A stretch of DNA of 64,000 bases from Hsuehochloa calcarea (taxonomy: Eukaryota > Streptophyta > Magnoliopsida > Poales > Poaceae). Shown here one piece after another: positions 10,450 through 21,457 of the stretch; the first letter of the stretch is position 1; each line of letters starts with the position of its first letter. The stretch covers positions 30,929,232-30,993,231 of the forward strand of contig CM070599.1 in assembly GCA_036346395.1 (NCBI GenBank). Reading direction: 5' to 3'. A program made the position numbers and the translations under genes. A model generated the notes under the pieces. That model ran no database searches and was not told where the DNA came from. It saw only the letters and a program-made list of their open reading frames with translations.

Positions 10450-11009
10450 AAACTCCACATTTGTATTTATGATGTGTTTTGGATACTCAACAGTCACTTA
10501 TCTGCAACACATCATAGTCATGTCGCATCATGTGGAAGTATCTGGTTTCTTTTGGGTGCCCATCATATCTTAGGGAAGAGTTGGTTTTTCTTATAATTTC
10601 TAAGAAAATAATGTCTCCCTCATATGACACTAAAACAGAGCCACAAACTCTAGAAATTGACACATTGTTTTTTACTATCTGTGCGTAGTTTAACCTTGTG
10701 TAATTGGTATTTAACCTAGGTTGTGATCTATTATAAAAAGACGCTAAAGCAGTCTGTAGGTGAATGCAACAAAATCAGCATTACTAACGTGATGACATGG
10801 GAAGTTGAGAAAAACATAAACAGTTTTTTTTTTATGTATGTATGGTTAAAATTGTTTCACTATTTTTCAGAAAACTCTTTATGAGGACTGTACCATGTCC
10901 TACTGGTGTTGCATGTAAGCATGTCAGTGTTAACCTTTAACAACCCAAACAAGACTACATATACACCAACAGAGGTTTACACTTTTAATGACCAATTTAG
11001 CAGTACATA

Positions 11010-11363
11010 TGTTAGGGACGAGGGCTAGGGGGAGCCACGGCCCATCAGGGATCCGCTTGGCACTGTAGCATGAATAGTGCATGCGGTTGCTGTAGCCGTC
11101 GGCAGCCTAAGGCTGCTTGAGATTACTTGGTTACCAAGTTATTGCTAGGGATATGATCTTATCTATTAGGAAGATTATATTTATTAGTTAAAAAGATTAG
11201 ATTTGATTGTTAGGCCGGCTCTATATAAGCACGACATTGTCATCTATTTTCATCAAGCAAGAAATAGAGAATAGTCTTTGTGGTGCAGCCTCCTGTCATC
11301 GGCGTGGTCGCGCTGTTGGGTTCAAGGCCATCTAATCTCCCTTATCAAATCGTGCCCTCAACA
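11010..11363 (+). mobile_element. Solo LTR (354 bp), TSD ACATA
   Basis: Starts TGTTAGGGACGAGG and ends GTGCCCTCAACA. It is flanked by perfect 5-bp duplications ACATA at 11,005-11,009 and 11,364-11,368. A TATA-like CTCTATATAAGC near 11,220 gives plus orientation. It lies exactly where core exons of the NRP-type gene would be expected. Short LTR and ends suggest a copia family (inference). Confidence 0.93.
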
Positions 11364-13227
11364 ACATAGGAAAAGGGTACATGCATGCCTCAAAAAATGC
11401 AGAACATATATGCTCTTTAAGAATATGTATTGAGTATTATATTTCATGAGATAGTTTTGAGTATTATATTTCAATTTGGCAATTGGTTCCATAGAATAAC
11501 TCAGTATAACAATGTACTAAATTGTATTACTCCCTGCTACTTTTGATACAAAAATTCCTAGAAGTCAAAAGTTAACCTTAGCATACAAAAGAAAGCTGCC
11601 TTTTGATCATCTTCAGTCAGAAGTTCACCAAGCATAGGATGGCTAAGAAACTGCAGGTAAACCGTACATGGCATAATTAGTACCGTATAGGTTCGAACAT
11701 ATCAACCAGCAATTTCAGCAAACAAGACCATGAAATATAAATCATTATAGAAATATATTACAAATCGCTGTCAGCCAGAAGTCTGGAATTTCCTTGATGA
11801 TTTCATTCCGCCGACTATAAACCGGTCTGCAAATTTCATTGTATTTCTGTTCCACCTCCAAAACTTTATCACTTGCTTCCTCATTAACCTACAATCAATG
11901 AATGCTATGAGCTAACATCCTAACATTCAAACTGCGTTCAAACATTCCAGATGATTATATCTGGTCCATTCACAATGTGTCTTGCCACTGTAGATATTCA
12001 ATAACCAATTTTGTTTTCAGAAAGATGAAAGTATTAAACAATTAAGAGAACACTTAGCTAGCAGGTAAATTGTTTACCCTAATAGCTAATCTAACCAAAA
12101 TTTAGAAGTTCTATCATTACCCGGCACATAAAAACATAATTGTGTTATTTTCACTTAGTCCAATTACAGAACTAAATCAGAAATGAAACTTAATAGAATG
12201 GAATGATCATGAAACCGATAAAAACATGAACTGAAGCTGACTTGGTATATTACAGATTGGATGGAGCATCCTATCTGGTGATAATGGAATCTCTATGTGG
12301 AGATGAATGCTGTACAGAGAAGGCAATGTATGGAGCAAGGCATGTGAGTATTTTTCTGATTCCAAAGGAAATGAGAAACAAGCTTCGTAACTTTGTCTGA
12401 AAAGTGAAAGGGCGTATGGGTCCGTTCTATACATGGGAGTAATTTAGCTTGCATTTCTGCGATTACCTTTCACAACCTAACTTCAATTGCCAGAGGAATT
12501 CAACAGCTACTGCAATAATGAGTTTCCTAATGCATTTTTACCGCATTTCAAGCCGGCAAGCCGCCAAACATTAAGTTGAATCTAAAACAAACCGTTGCTG
12601 CTGCTGCCACACACCCTTACTCCGTAGGCATCTCAGAGTGCTCACAAGCATTAGCTGCAACCAAGCTATTGTAAACGTCTACAATCCAATGGGCATAGTC
12701 TCACGAGCAAGTGATTTTAAGGTATCCACATAGAACACAGGCACAGGCATCTACTTATTCACAATTCCGCAACAGCACACGCACAGATCTCCAAATCCAA
12801 CACTACCTAGGACGGCACTGACGGGTCCAGCTCGAGCCCTAGAGCGAAAACCCACCGTTCCAACCCGATTCTCCAAAACCATAATCCTACCCAGGCCACA
12901 CTCAATCAGTCATTCACCCAACGCCGCCTCGCAGAGAAACCAGCTCACACACCACCAAGTCGGGAGCGAAACTTCTCCAAAGTTCCACGCAACCTCCGCG
13001 GCAACGGCTCCGAAAATCGAAACCACCACTCGAACCAAATGCCCGAGCAACCACATCGTGCCAGAAGAGCTAGCGATGATACCTCGAGAGGCGAAGTGAC
13101 TCACCCGCTCGATCTCGTCCTGGATTTCCTGGAGCTTCACGATGGAGAGCAGGAGGGCGCCGTCGATGGGCTCGCCCTCCTCGGGGTCGGTCCTCGGCTT
13201 CTTCCCCTTCTGCTCCGCCGTCGCCAT

Positions 13228-13262
13228 CGCGAGGAACCCTCCGCGAGCTCTAGGGTTTTAGC
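13228..13262 (-). promoter_or_regulatory. 5' UTR of the NRP-type locus with a telo-box-like motif
   Basis: On the minus strand the sequence TAAAACCCTA (13,251-13,260) lies 24-33 nt upstream of the ATG. AAACCCTA telo-boxes are common in plant promoters and leaders of genes for translation and chromatin in dividing cells. It marks the original transcription start region. Confidence 0.5.
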
Positions 13263-13269
13263 TTCTCCG

Positions 13270-14504
13270 CGGAGGCTGGCTGGGCTGCCACTGCCGTCGA
13301 GAGGAGTGGGCGGGTGCGCAAGGGGAGGGGAGGGAGGAAACCGAGGGCGGAGCAGAGGTGGAGTCGGGGTCGGGGGTGGCCAGGGGAGGGGTTAGGACGG
13401 GCGTGTATGTTGCGTGCCTTTTATAGCAGGCCGCGCGGAGATTCGCGCCGCCACCGGTTTGAGTCAGGTTGGGCCTGGTATTCTGGGCCGAATGCTTGCT
13501 TTAGCTTTATCTTAACTAACCCCTGGAAATGGGCAGGCCTGATGGCCGGTACTGTCGGCCAAGGACGTCAGGGATGGAAATCATGGGATCACTGAAGAAT
13601 TTTTGGAACTTCACCACTGAACATCAAATGATTTACCGATGGTCTCTGCTCCTCCGGTTTTATATACTTGAATTGCCTTATTTATCTATCAATATTTGAA
13701 TTCAGCTTTTCAAAACAGATAAAAGAAAGTTCAACTCATCAGTCCTGTCACATTTTGTAGCCCGAATGAATCAAGATGCATATATCCTAATGCAACTCAT
13801 TTACAAACAAGATAGATCCGAAACCATGTATTTAGAGCTGTGTCACTAACACCCCCATCCACTGCAATAGTTCCATCGATTTCAGATAACCGTTAAGAAC
13901 AGACGTTCAAATAACTGTGTCTACTACTTAGCATCTGAAATCGGAGCAGAGTACCAGAAAGCTCCAAGGTACAGACAGTATCATCAGTGCAAAGGGGATA
14001 TATAACGGCTATCCTATCCAGACTGCAAATATTACAGAATCACAAGTTTGAGGGTCACACTAAACAATCTAAGACATCCTAGAGAATAATCAACGAAAAC
14101 TTTGCAATCCCCAGTTACTTGTTACCGCAATGTTATGTAGCTTATCAAAACTAATGTAATTCTGATTACTTCATGACCCTCATTCGATGGTTCCTTCTCG
14201 TGCAATCTACTATTGCACAATAGCATTAGTCCGCAGAAATCTCCCGTAGTGCCACTAAAACAGCAGTCACTTTGCTCCGATTGATGCAAATGTCGTAGTA
14301 AACCTCCGGCTGGCTTCAGGTCACTTTTGTGATATATTCAAACTCAAACTTCAGCCAACATAACCATCCTAATGCCAAAACTAAAAGAATAGCTGTGGCA
14401 TGCCATAGGTAAGCCACATGTTTGGGGTTTGGAAGAGCTGTCCCAAGTTTGCTCCACAGGGTTTCATGTAGCATCCAATTGGGGGTAATCACCCCACGAG
14501 TAGT
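13270..14504. other. Spacer between the NRP locus and the SUV3-like gene
   Basis: GC-rich to about 13,450 (old NRP promoter), then AT-rich. Positions from 14,504 downward probably hold the 3' UTR of the minus-strand SUV3-like gene. Open frames in the GC-rich part are Arg/Gly-rich and not credible. Confidence 0.45.
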
Positions 14505-17500
14505 TCATGCCACAAAGTTCAAGGAAGAAGAATTCTGACTGGGTTGATCCTGCCTTTTCCTGCAAACGAAACAATACATCATGACTATATCTGGAATTAT
14601 CCCCATGAAATTAGTTCCATAAGTAAACTTTATGACACTGCAAGACAAACCTGAAGGCCCAGATCAAGGATCAAAACTCACGTGAAACCGTGTACACAAC
14701 ACACGCAAGCACCTTGGAAGAACACAGAGACACACTCAGGTGAGTTATGTGTAGACACACACACACATGAGAGCACTTTGGAGATAAACACACACAAGCA
14801 CAACACGTGAGCTTGGCGACGTTGTAACTTTCTTGACGTCTTTTCTAGTTTTCTCATCTCTAAGCAAGCTAGTTACATGGCTTATATAACACACACACCC
14901 ACGACCAAGTCTTATAACCACTTGATCCACAACTCACGATTTCACGCCACTAGCCGTGAGATCCACAGGACTCGGACTCCACACAGGCCACTCACTGAGT
15001 GCCACTACCTACCTAATGTGCATGCTGCCATCATCCACTCATGCATGCATACACTAACCCAACTAACTAACTCTCATGCACACTACGGCCTCAACGCGAA
15101 TACATCACGTTTCCAACCACATGCAAGCTTATGCAACACGTCTAACACAAAACGTGACAAAACCCAAGACTCGACACAAACTTGAAATGACTCTAGACAA
15201 CAAAATTAGTTCCAACAATCACTCCCTAATTTTGTTGTCATTATTTGAGCACCTTCTCAACCAACTTCAGAGTAGTGCCGGCTCGTCATCCGCACCTATC
15301 GCGGCGAAATATGCCCGTTCTTTTTTTGGCTCATCGCACTCGGACGCGAAATGGCCGAACTCCCGACAATTGAAGCATTGGATCTTCGACTTGTCGAACT
15401 TACCGCGGTGCTTCTTCTTGCTGCCATCTTGACCATGACCACGACCACCATTCTTCTTTGTGCCGCTGTCGGAGTCCTCGCCGCTCCTCTTCTCTTCAGC
15501 GGTTTTGGCCTCCCATTCGGTAGCGTGAAGCGGCAGGTGCTCTCCTTCTTCCTTGTCACGCCGCGCCCTTCAAGCTCTCCTTATACGCCCTCAAGCGTCC
15601 GATGGCCTCCATCACCGACATAGCCGATACATCGCCCCATTGCTCAATGGTGCTGACAATGGATAGGAATTTGTCGGGGACAGAGCGTAGGAGCTTCTCC
15701 ACGACGGCGCTCTCCTCCACCTTGGTGCCGAGAGCACGTATCTCGTTGACCGTGGTGGTGAGCTTCAAGGCGAACTCATTGATTGTCTCCGAGTCCCCCA
15801 TGTACATACGCTCAAACTCCCTCTTGAGAGTTTGTGTGCGCGCCTTCTTGACGCGATCTTCGCCGACACGCATCTCCTTGAGAGCATCCCAAGCCTCCTT
15901 TGTCGTCTCCTTCTCGGATATGGCCATCACAACGGCCTCCGGCACGGCTTGGACTATGGCGGCGAGAGCCATCTGGTCTTTCTTCTCATCGACCAATTCT
16001 TTGCCCTCCACTGCCGTCCACACTCCTTGCGCACGCATGATGATCTTCATCTTCACCGCCCATACCCTGTAATTACTCTCCGTGAGCATAGGGTATTGGA
16101 GGGTCACAAACCCCTCCCTCGACGGCATCCTCGACATCGCCTCGTCGCCGGTCTCACTCCCTGACGAACGCGGCATGATCTTGGGCATGAACCTAGCTCT
16201 GATACCAATTGAGGGCCCAGATCAAGGATCAAAACTCACGTGAAACCGTGTACACAACACACGCAAGCACCATGGAAGAACACAGAGACACACTCAGGTG
16301 AGTTATGTGTAGACACACACACACATGAGAGCACTTTGGAGATAAACACACACAAGCACAACACGTGAGCTTGGCGACGTTGTAACTTTCTTGACGTCTT
16401 TTCTAGTTTTCTCATCTCTAAGCAAGCTAGTTACATGGCTTATATAACACACACACCCACGACCAAGTCTTATAACCACTTGATCCACAACTCACGATTT
16501 CACGCCACTAGCCGTGAGATCCACAGGACTCGGACTCCACACAGGCCACTCACTGAGTGCCACTAACTACCTAATGTGCATGCTGCCATCATCCACTCAT
16601 GCATGCATACACTAACCCAACTAACTAACTCTCATGCACACTACGGCCTCAACGCGAATACATCACGTTTCCAACCACATGCAAGCTTATGCAACACGTC
16701 TAACACAAGACGTGACAAAACCCAAGACTCGACACAAACTTGAAATGACTCTAGACAACAAAATTAGTTCCAACAAAACCCACAACTGTATCTGAAAGTA
16801 CTTTTTTAGGAATGCTTCATAAAATTCTTTTTTAAAGGGAAATGATCAGGAAATTTAAGTGCACTTAAATCTTCAGAAGCACTCATCTAATATGCAAAAC
16901 CATGACACTGCTGATCAATTGTTGTGTTACATGGTGCAATAAATCATTAACAGAAATGAGCAGATCATATAAAGACTGATAATCTGGCACTAAAACTGTA
17001 AAATACAAATGGGAAACTGTGAAAAATGAAAATACTTATAAATATTTCATAAATGTTATGACACTTAGTTTAGCTAACAAATATGACACTTAGTTTAGCT
17101 AACAAAAAAATGCATAAGAGCATGAAACTTGTACAAACATGACTGAATTCCAGATGGAAACAATGATAAAACTGTATAGATTCCATCAGTTGGCTCAAAA
17201 GTTACTGCTAATCCTTAGCTATGGAAAAATAGTAGCAAACAATTAATTTACTGATAGAACTCAACTTACATGGCATTACAATGAACAATAAATGTTAACC
17301 ACTGCTTCATATTTTAATGCCCTTAAGTTACAGATACACCATGCACTTGAGACAAACATTTTCTGGTTGTGAGCAACTTCTTGATAAATGATAATATCTC
17401 AATCAGCACCTTTCTACAGATTAACTCTAAGTTCTACGTGCATTTAGTGCCAGAGCAACTTGAAGTTTGGCAACAGGTACACAAGCATGAGATTTTCAGT

Positions 17501-20500
17501 TCGAAATAGAATGCTACAGCCGTTTTCAGCGTTGTCGTACTCATTTACTTCACATAATACATAGTTAATCAGTTATCATTACCATCCCCCAACAAAGTCG
17601 AAACAACACCTTAAACTTATAGATTAATGAAATCAACAAGTTGTTCGTTCTGGTGATTTTGTAATGAAAGCGATCTATGTATTTCTTTTGGTGGTTTATG
17701 GTGTGATTATTTTATAGGTCCAACAAAATTCTTCTATGGTAGCAGTCCTTGCTCAAAAGTATGCACTTTACCATAATGAACTCATGATCATCGGTAACAA
17801 ATATAATTCTGGCAAACTCATGTATTGAAAGATAGACACAATTTTATTGTAAGTGTTTCTTCCCAAAGATGCACTAATCAACTTCACGAGCACGGATCAT
17901 ACCAAGTTCAAGGAATACATGCTCCGAGCAAATCACAAAGCTAAAAAGAACAATATCCAGCTAAAGAGGATACCAGGATGGAGTGAATGTTTGATACACC
18001 AGGGAACAAGAAAGTTGGCTAAGAAACAGCCCCAGATTTACACGTTCAGTTAATAGTTGATAATTCACTTTCAGATAATACAAATCAAGAACAAGAATTA
18101 ATGCTCTAAGCAATATGGATTCAGGTTAAAAAATTATTATCTCAAAATCAGTTGAAGAGAGATATTGTTATTGGCAATTGGCAATTGGGATTGTGATTAC
18201 TTGAATAATAGGAAAGGGGAAGCCTACCATTCACAAACCCACTTGCCTGCCGTTGCATGGAATTAAAGCATAAATTATGGGTATCTCATTTTTTCTAAGC
18301 TAAAATAAAGTATGTAGTATAATTTAACTGAAGTAGGGGAGATGGGACTTTTTTTGCCTTTATTTTATCAGAAAGACTAATTTTTTTGATACAAGAAAAA
18401 CAAATATGTTATGTTCAACTATAATATGACAAAGAAAAAAATGTACCTCCACGGACAATCAACGCATGTGTGCAAAGATGTGGGTTGGTGCTCTTACCTA
18501 AGAAATGCTTTAACAAGTGACCTCGGCCTTTCATAACCTTCTTTAGAAACATTCTTTGCATTGTCATCTGATGCCTGTTCCACATGGCTCTCATCCTCCT
18601 CTTCCTTTTCTTGTTTCTTCCTTGCTTGCTGTCTTGATTCAGGCTTCCAGCATGCCTTGGCAAGTGACTTACCAAGTAAATCAGCAATATTTGTTGCCAT
18701 TTCCTCAGCTTTCTGCACATGAGGAAAGTTATCTTCCTCAAAATGGTGTGATAGCCACAAATACATCGACAGGACCTGGTGCTTTGTCTCGAGGTCCAGC
18801 AGCTCAGTGTCATTCTTGGCAGAACCCTTTGGAACTCCCATTGCAATGTTAACACGACGGCTCTGACTATAGTGAGTAGCAAATCTCAGAAGATGGTACA
18901 TGGCTTTTGGATCCCTTATATTGACTGGTGAAAAACAAAAATTGTAGCGGTCCTTAAGGAGAGACCCTGGACCCTCTCAAGCATATTAGCTACCTTCTTG
19001 ATACTATCCTGATGGCACATGAAGTGTGTTTTGTCGATGCGGCAGTTTTCACGGAACTTATCCAACAGTTCATTGAAAGTAAGGTCAGGGAACTGGCTGG
19101 CAAACATTTCCAGTTGTTCAAAGCAAGGAAAAAGGCCAACTTTCTGCGCCTCCTCAAACGGCTTTTGCAGGCACTGGATCAAATAATCCAAATCATCCAA
19201 CAAGAAAGTGGTCGTGAGCCCATCCGGATAAACACTGCCCCTCCGGCCAGCACGTCCAGCAATCTGTTTTACCTGTGAAGCAGCAACAGGTACCATCCTG
19301 TCCCCATTGTACTTCGCCAAGCTATAGAACACGACCCTCCTAATGTTAAGGTTCAGCCCCATACCGACAGCATCACTCGCTACAAGCACATCATACTCAT
19401 TATCCTGCTCATTGAACAGCTTTGCTTGCTGTCGCCGTGTCTCTGGTGGCAGAGCTCCATATATAACGCAACACTTGTGCTTCGTAAACTTCTCAATTGC
19501 CAGCTTCACCTCAAAAATCTCCCTGCGTGAGAACGCAACAATGCAATCGCCAGAGCGAACATTCTTGAGGTCTCCAAGCAGTGACTTTGCCTCGACAACA
19601 AGCGGCTTGAATCGTTCATACTTATGCACCTCCAAATCATCTCCGGTATCTGCACAAATCTTACGAACAATCTTGAGCACACTAGGGTCACCGCAGAGAT
19701 GTATCTCATCCGCCTTGAGCCCAAGAACGGCTCGTGTCCATGCATAGCCCCTGACAGGGTCAGCCATCATCTGTATCTCATCAACCACGGCGACTTCGTA
19801 GAGCTCCTCGGTGGACAGCATTTCGATGGTAGATGCAACGTGGTTGGAGAAAGGCACCTCCTTTATCTCCTGGCCAGTGCGGAGGCTGCAGTAGACACCG
19901 AGCGCATTGACCTTGTCGAAGACCTCCATGGCGAGGAGCCGGAGCGGGCTGCAGTAGACGCCGGACTTGGCGGCGGTGAAGCGGGCGAGCGCGTTGTGCG
20001 TCTTGCCGCTGTTGGTGGGCCCGCAGTGGTAGACCACCCGCCGGCGCATGGCGCGAGCGAAGGGGTACCAGGTGTGCGGCGCCGTGAGGTTGGCCGCGGC
20101 CATGACGGACCTGTGCTGCCTCAGCTCGTCCGCGAGGTGGGTGACGCAGAACTCGGTGAAGGCCGGGAGGAGGAGGGCGTGGGCCTCCTCGGCCGGAAGG
20201 GAGAGGAGTCGCTCGGCGGATTCCCGGGAGAGGCGCGGGGGTAGGAAGAGGCGGAAGCGGCGAGCGTAGGTGGGAAACGCGGAGGCGGGGATGTAGAGCG
20301 CGAGGGCCTGATCGGACATGGCCGGGTCCTTGGCGAAGCCGCGGAGGAGGGCCACCACAGCGTCCCACGTGGCCTTCGGGAGGCGCGACGAGCCGGTGGC
20401 GGGCTCCGAGGTGGAGAGCTCGCGCCATAGCTGCTTCGGGTCCAGGGGCGGCAGCTTTTGGTCAGGGTCGGCGGTTGCGTCGGAGGAGAAGAAGCGGTGG

Positions 20501-20634
20501 TGAGGCGGGAGCCATGGGGATGGGGATTGGAGCGCGGGGCGGTGGAGGTGGGAGAGGAGGGGGAGGAGGAGGCGGCGGTGGGGGGAGGAGGTGGAGCGGC
20601 GGAGGAGTGCGGCGGCCATGGAGGCGGCGGCCAT
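14505..20634 (-). CDS. SUV3-type mitochondrial DExH RNA helicase, two exons, one frameshift
   Basis: SUV3 helicases unwind RNA in mitochondria and act in RNA surveillance with exoribonucleases. Exon 1 (20,634-18,498) has an Arg/Ser-rich presequence with F-F-S-S, Walker A GPTNSGKT (residues 205-212), a VVDEIQMM DExH-type box (DEIQ 285-288), VFYSLAKY, motif [12 protein letters not shown] (457-466) and the C-terminal SUV3 domain ([20 protein letters not shown]). It ends at a strong donor AG/GTAAGA. Exon 2 (14,559-14,505) encodes K-R-Q-D-Q-P-S-Q-N and ends TGA. One nucleotide is missing near 18,955 (L-S-L / K-D-R-Y-N-F), so the annotated frame stops after 572 codons. With that base counted, the exons sum to 2193 nt, or 730 residues, as expected for a full-length protein. 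It is either a recent null allele or a consensus error in a short C or A run. The start is the first ATG, with a second at codon 6. Confidence 0.88.
14652..15217 (-). repeat. 3' LTR of the gag-only element
   Basis: 566 bp; TG...CA ends when read on either strand (TGAAGGCCC at the left, TTCCAACA at the right). A TATATAAG motif on the minus strand lies near 14,880-14,888. Confidence 0.95.
15267..16188 (-). pseudogene. gag gene of the gag-only element, one frameshift
   Basis: Starts at 16,188 with [20 protein letters not shown] and follows the copia gag plan: [42 protein letters not shown]. The first frame stops at 15,556 after 210 codons. One extra nucleotide near 15,560 shifts the frame; the continuing frame encodes a Lys-rich linker, a zinc knuckle [14 protein letters not shown] (about 15,375-15,335) and ends at TGA 15,267-15,269. 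Gag would form the particle and bind RNA. With the LTRs nearly identical, the frameshift must be recent, or is a consensus error. Confidence 0.88.
16190..16207 (-). other. Primer-binding site, initiator tRNA-Met type
   Basis: On the minus strand TGGTATCAGAGCTAGGTT follows the 5' LTR (ending at 16,210) after two spacer bases. It is close to the standard plant iMet primer site and fixes the element's orientation. Confidence 0.92.
16210..16775 (-). repeat. 5' LTR of the gag-only element
   Basis: 566 bp, differing from 14,652-15,217 at four sites only, for example TGAGGG versus TGAAGG at the inner end and CACCATGG versus CACCTTGG. Confidence 0.95.
16781..18497 (-). other. Remainder of the SUV3-like gene intron
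   Basis: AT-rich intron sequence. On the opposite strand, 17,853-18,053 holds a 66-codon open frame with Lys-rich, protein-like composition (motif I-P-G-W-S-E-C-L-I). I do not recognise it; it could be a captured or decayed exon of another gene, or chance. Confidence 0.5.
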
Positions 20635-21457
20635 GGGGTTGGTCGGGTTAGGAGTAGTCGGCCGGCGGCATAGGGGTGGGGTCCTGGGGGAGGAAGGAAG
20701 AAGGGGAGGGGAGAGGCGGCGCGCGAGAGGCGGCTCCGGTGAGGATGGTGGGCCGAGGTGGGCTGGGCCTGGGAGCGGAGGGCGGGGAGTTTAATGCGCG
20801 TGAGCTTCCAATGGAAGCCTCGCTTGCCGGGGAACGTGGACTTCTTTCGTGAAAATGAGCAAGAAAATTTTGAAAGTAAATTGAAAATATTTTATGTGAT
20901 ATTGAAAAGTGTGGTGTGAACCTAGTCAACCTACTTGTCATTCAGACACCGGTGTTATTTTTCAACTCTTAGTCTTAGTCTGTTTATCAGTATTATCGAG
21001 CAATTTAACCCTAAAAACTAAAAATTATGAATCATTAGTCATTACTACTTGTTTTAGGACCATTCGGTAAACTATGATATGTCAGGAACACGTGAATTCC
21101 ATAGAAATTTTCGCAATTCACATGCACTGGACATTAACCAAAGTAGAGTTTCCTATCCTATAGACTCTTTATAAATTCGTCGCTGACTTGTAACTCTAAA
21201 CTAAGTCGTATTTACTGAGTAGTGCTCTCCCAGACAGTAAATCACGCAAATAATTAACATGATATTTTTTACTATTTTTAGCAATGAAGTGGTGGGTGGT
21301 TATGAATATTCTGGGGCAGACCGTTTAAGGAATTTTCTATTGATCAAATCAAAATTTACCTCAAAGTCATAGTAAATTTAGTAATACGAAAAATCATGCA
21401 ACCACCCTTACGATTTATAGAAATCTCCAAAAGCCGTGTTAACATGGAAGTTATTTT
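20635..21457. other. SUV3-like gene promoter side and spacer
   Basis: GC-rich to about 20,830, consistent with the 5' UTR and proximal promoter of the minus-strand helicase gene, then AT-rich. No TATA box or other element is clear enough to call. Confidence 0.4.

Larger units (their letters stand above)
9243..13227 (-). pseudogene. NAP1-related (NRP/SET-type) histone chaperone gene, core exons missing
   Basis: NRP proteins are nuclear H2A-H2B chaperones with a coiled-coil dimer helix, a NAP core and an acidic tail. Exon 1 (13,227-13,105; 41 codons, start MATAEQKGKKPRTDPEEG) encodes the N-terminus with LLLSIVKLQEIQDEIER. Exon 2 (11,888 to about 11,766) gives [19 protein letters not shown]...FWLTA. 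Exon 3 (11,650-11,600) gives FLSHPMLGELLTEDDQK. C-terminal exons are 9821-9765 (VGDIIKEELWPNPSKYFNN), 9680-9639 (DAEDEFEGEDEDEE) and 9275-9243 (GSDDDEEEED, stop). I found nothing encoding the central NAP fold between 11,600 and 9821, about half the usual protein. After exon 2 the intron starts AT instead of GT, and exon 3 is followed by GC. The available alternative donor puts a stop in exon 3. The intron space holds a fold-back element and a solo LTR. A collapsed assembly is the main alternative. Confidence 0.8.
14652..16775 (-). mobile_element. Gag-only LTR retrotransposon (TR-GAG type) in the helicase intron, TSD AAACC
   Basis: Two 566-bp LTRs (14,652-15,217 and 16,210-16,775) flank only 992 bp. 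The interior holds a tRNA-iMet primer site and a single gag gene with a zinc knuckle; protease, integrase and RT are absent. Perfect 5-bp duplications AAACC lie at 14,647-14,651 and 16,776-16,780. I see only four base differences between the LTRs (about 0.7 percent), so the insertion is young. Such gag-only elements are known in plants as TR-GAGs and move with help from a full relative. It sits in the single intron of the SUV3-like gene in the same orientation as that gene, so its LTR signals could affect processing of the host transcript. Confidence 0.95.

Noticed and set aside
17853..18053. 66-codon plus-strand frame in the helicase intron
   Set aside because: Protein-like composition but no family recognised, no adjoining exon, antisense to the host gene. 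Mentioned in the intron entry only.
19624..20673. Long plus-strand and alternate minus-strand frames across the helicase gene
   Set aside because: Shadows of the GC-rich helicase coding sequence; Arg/Gly/His-rich with no motifs.
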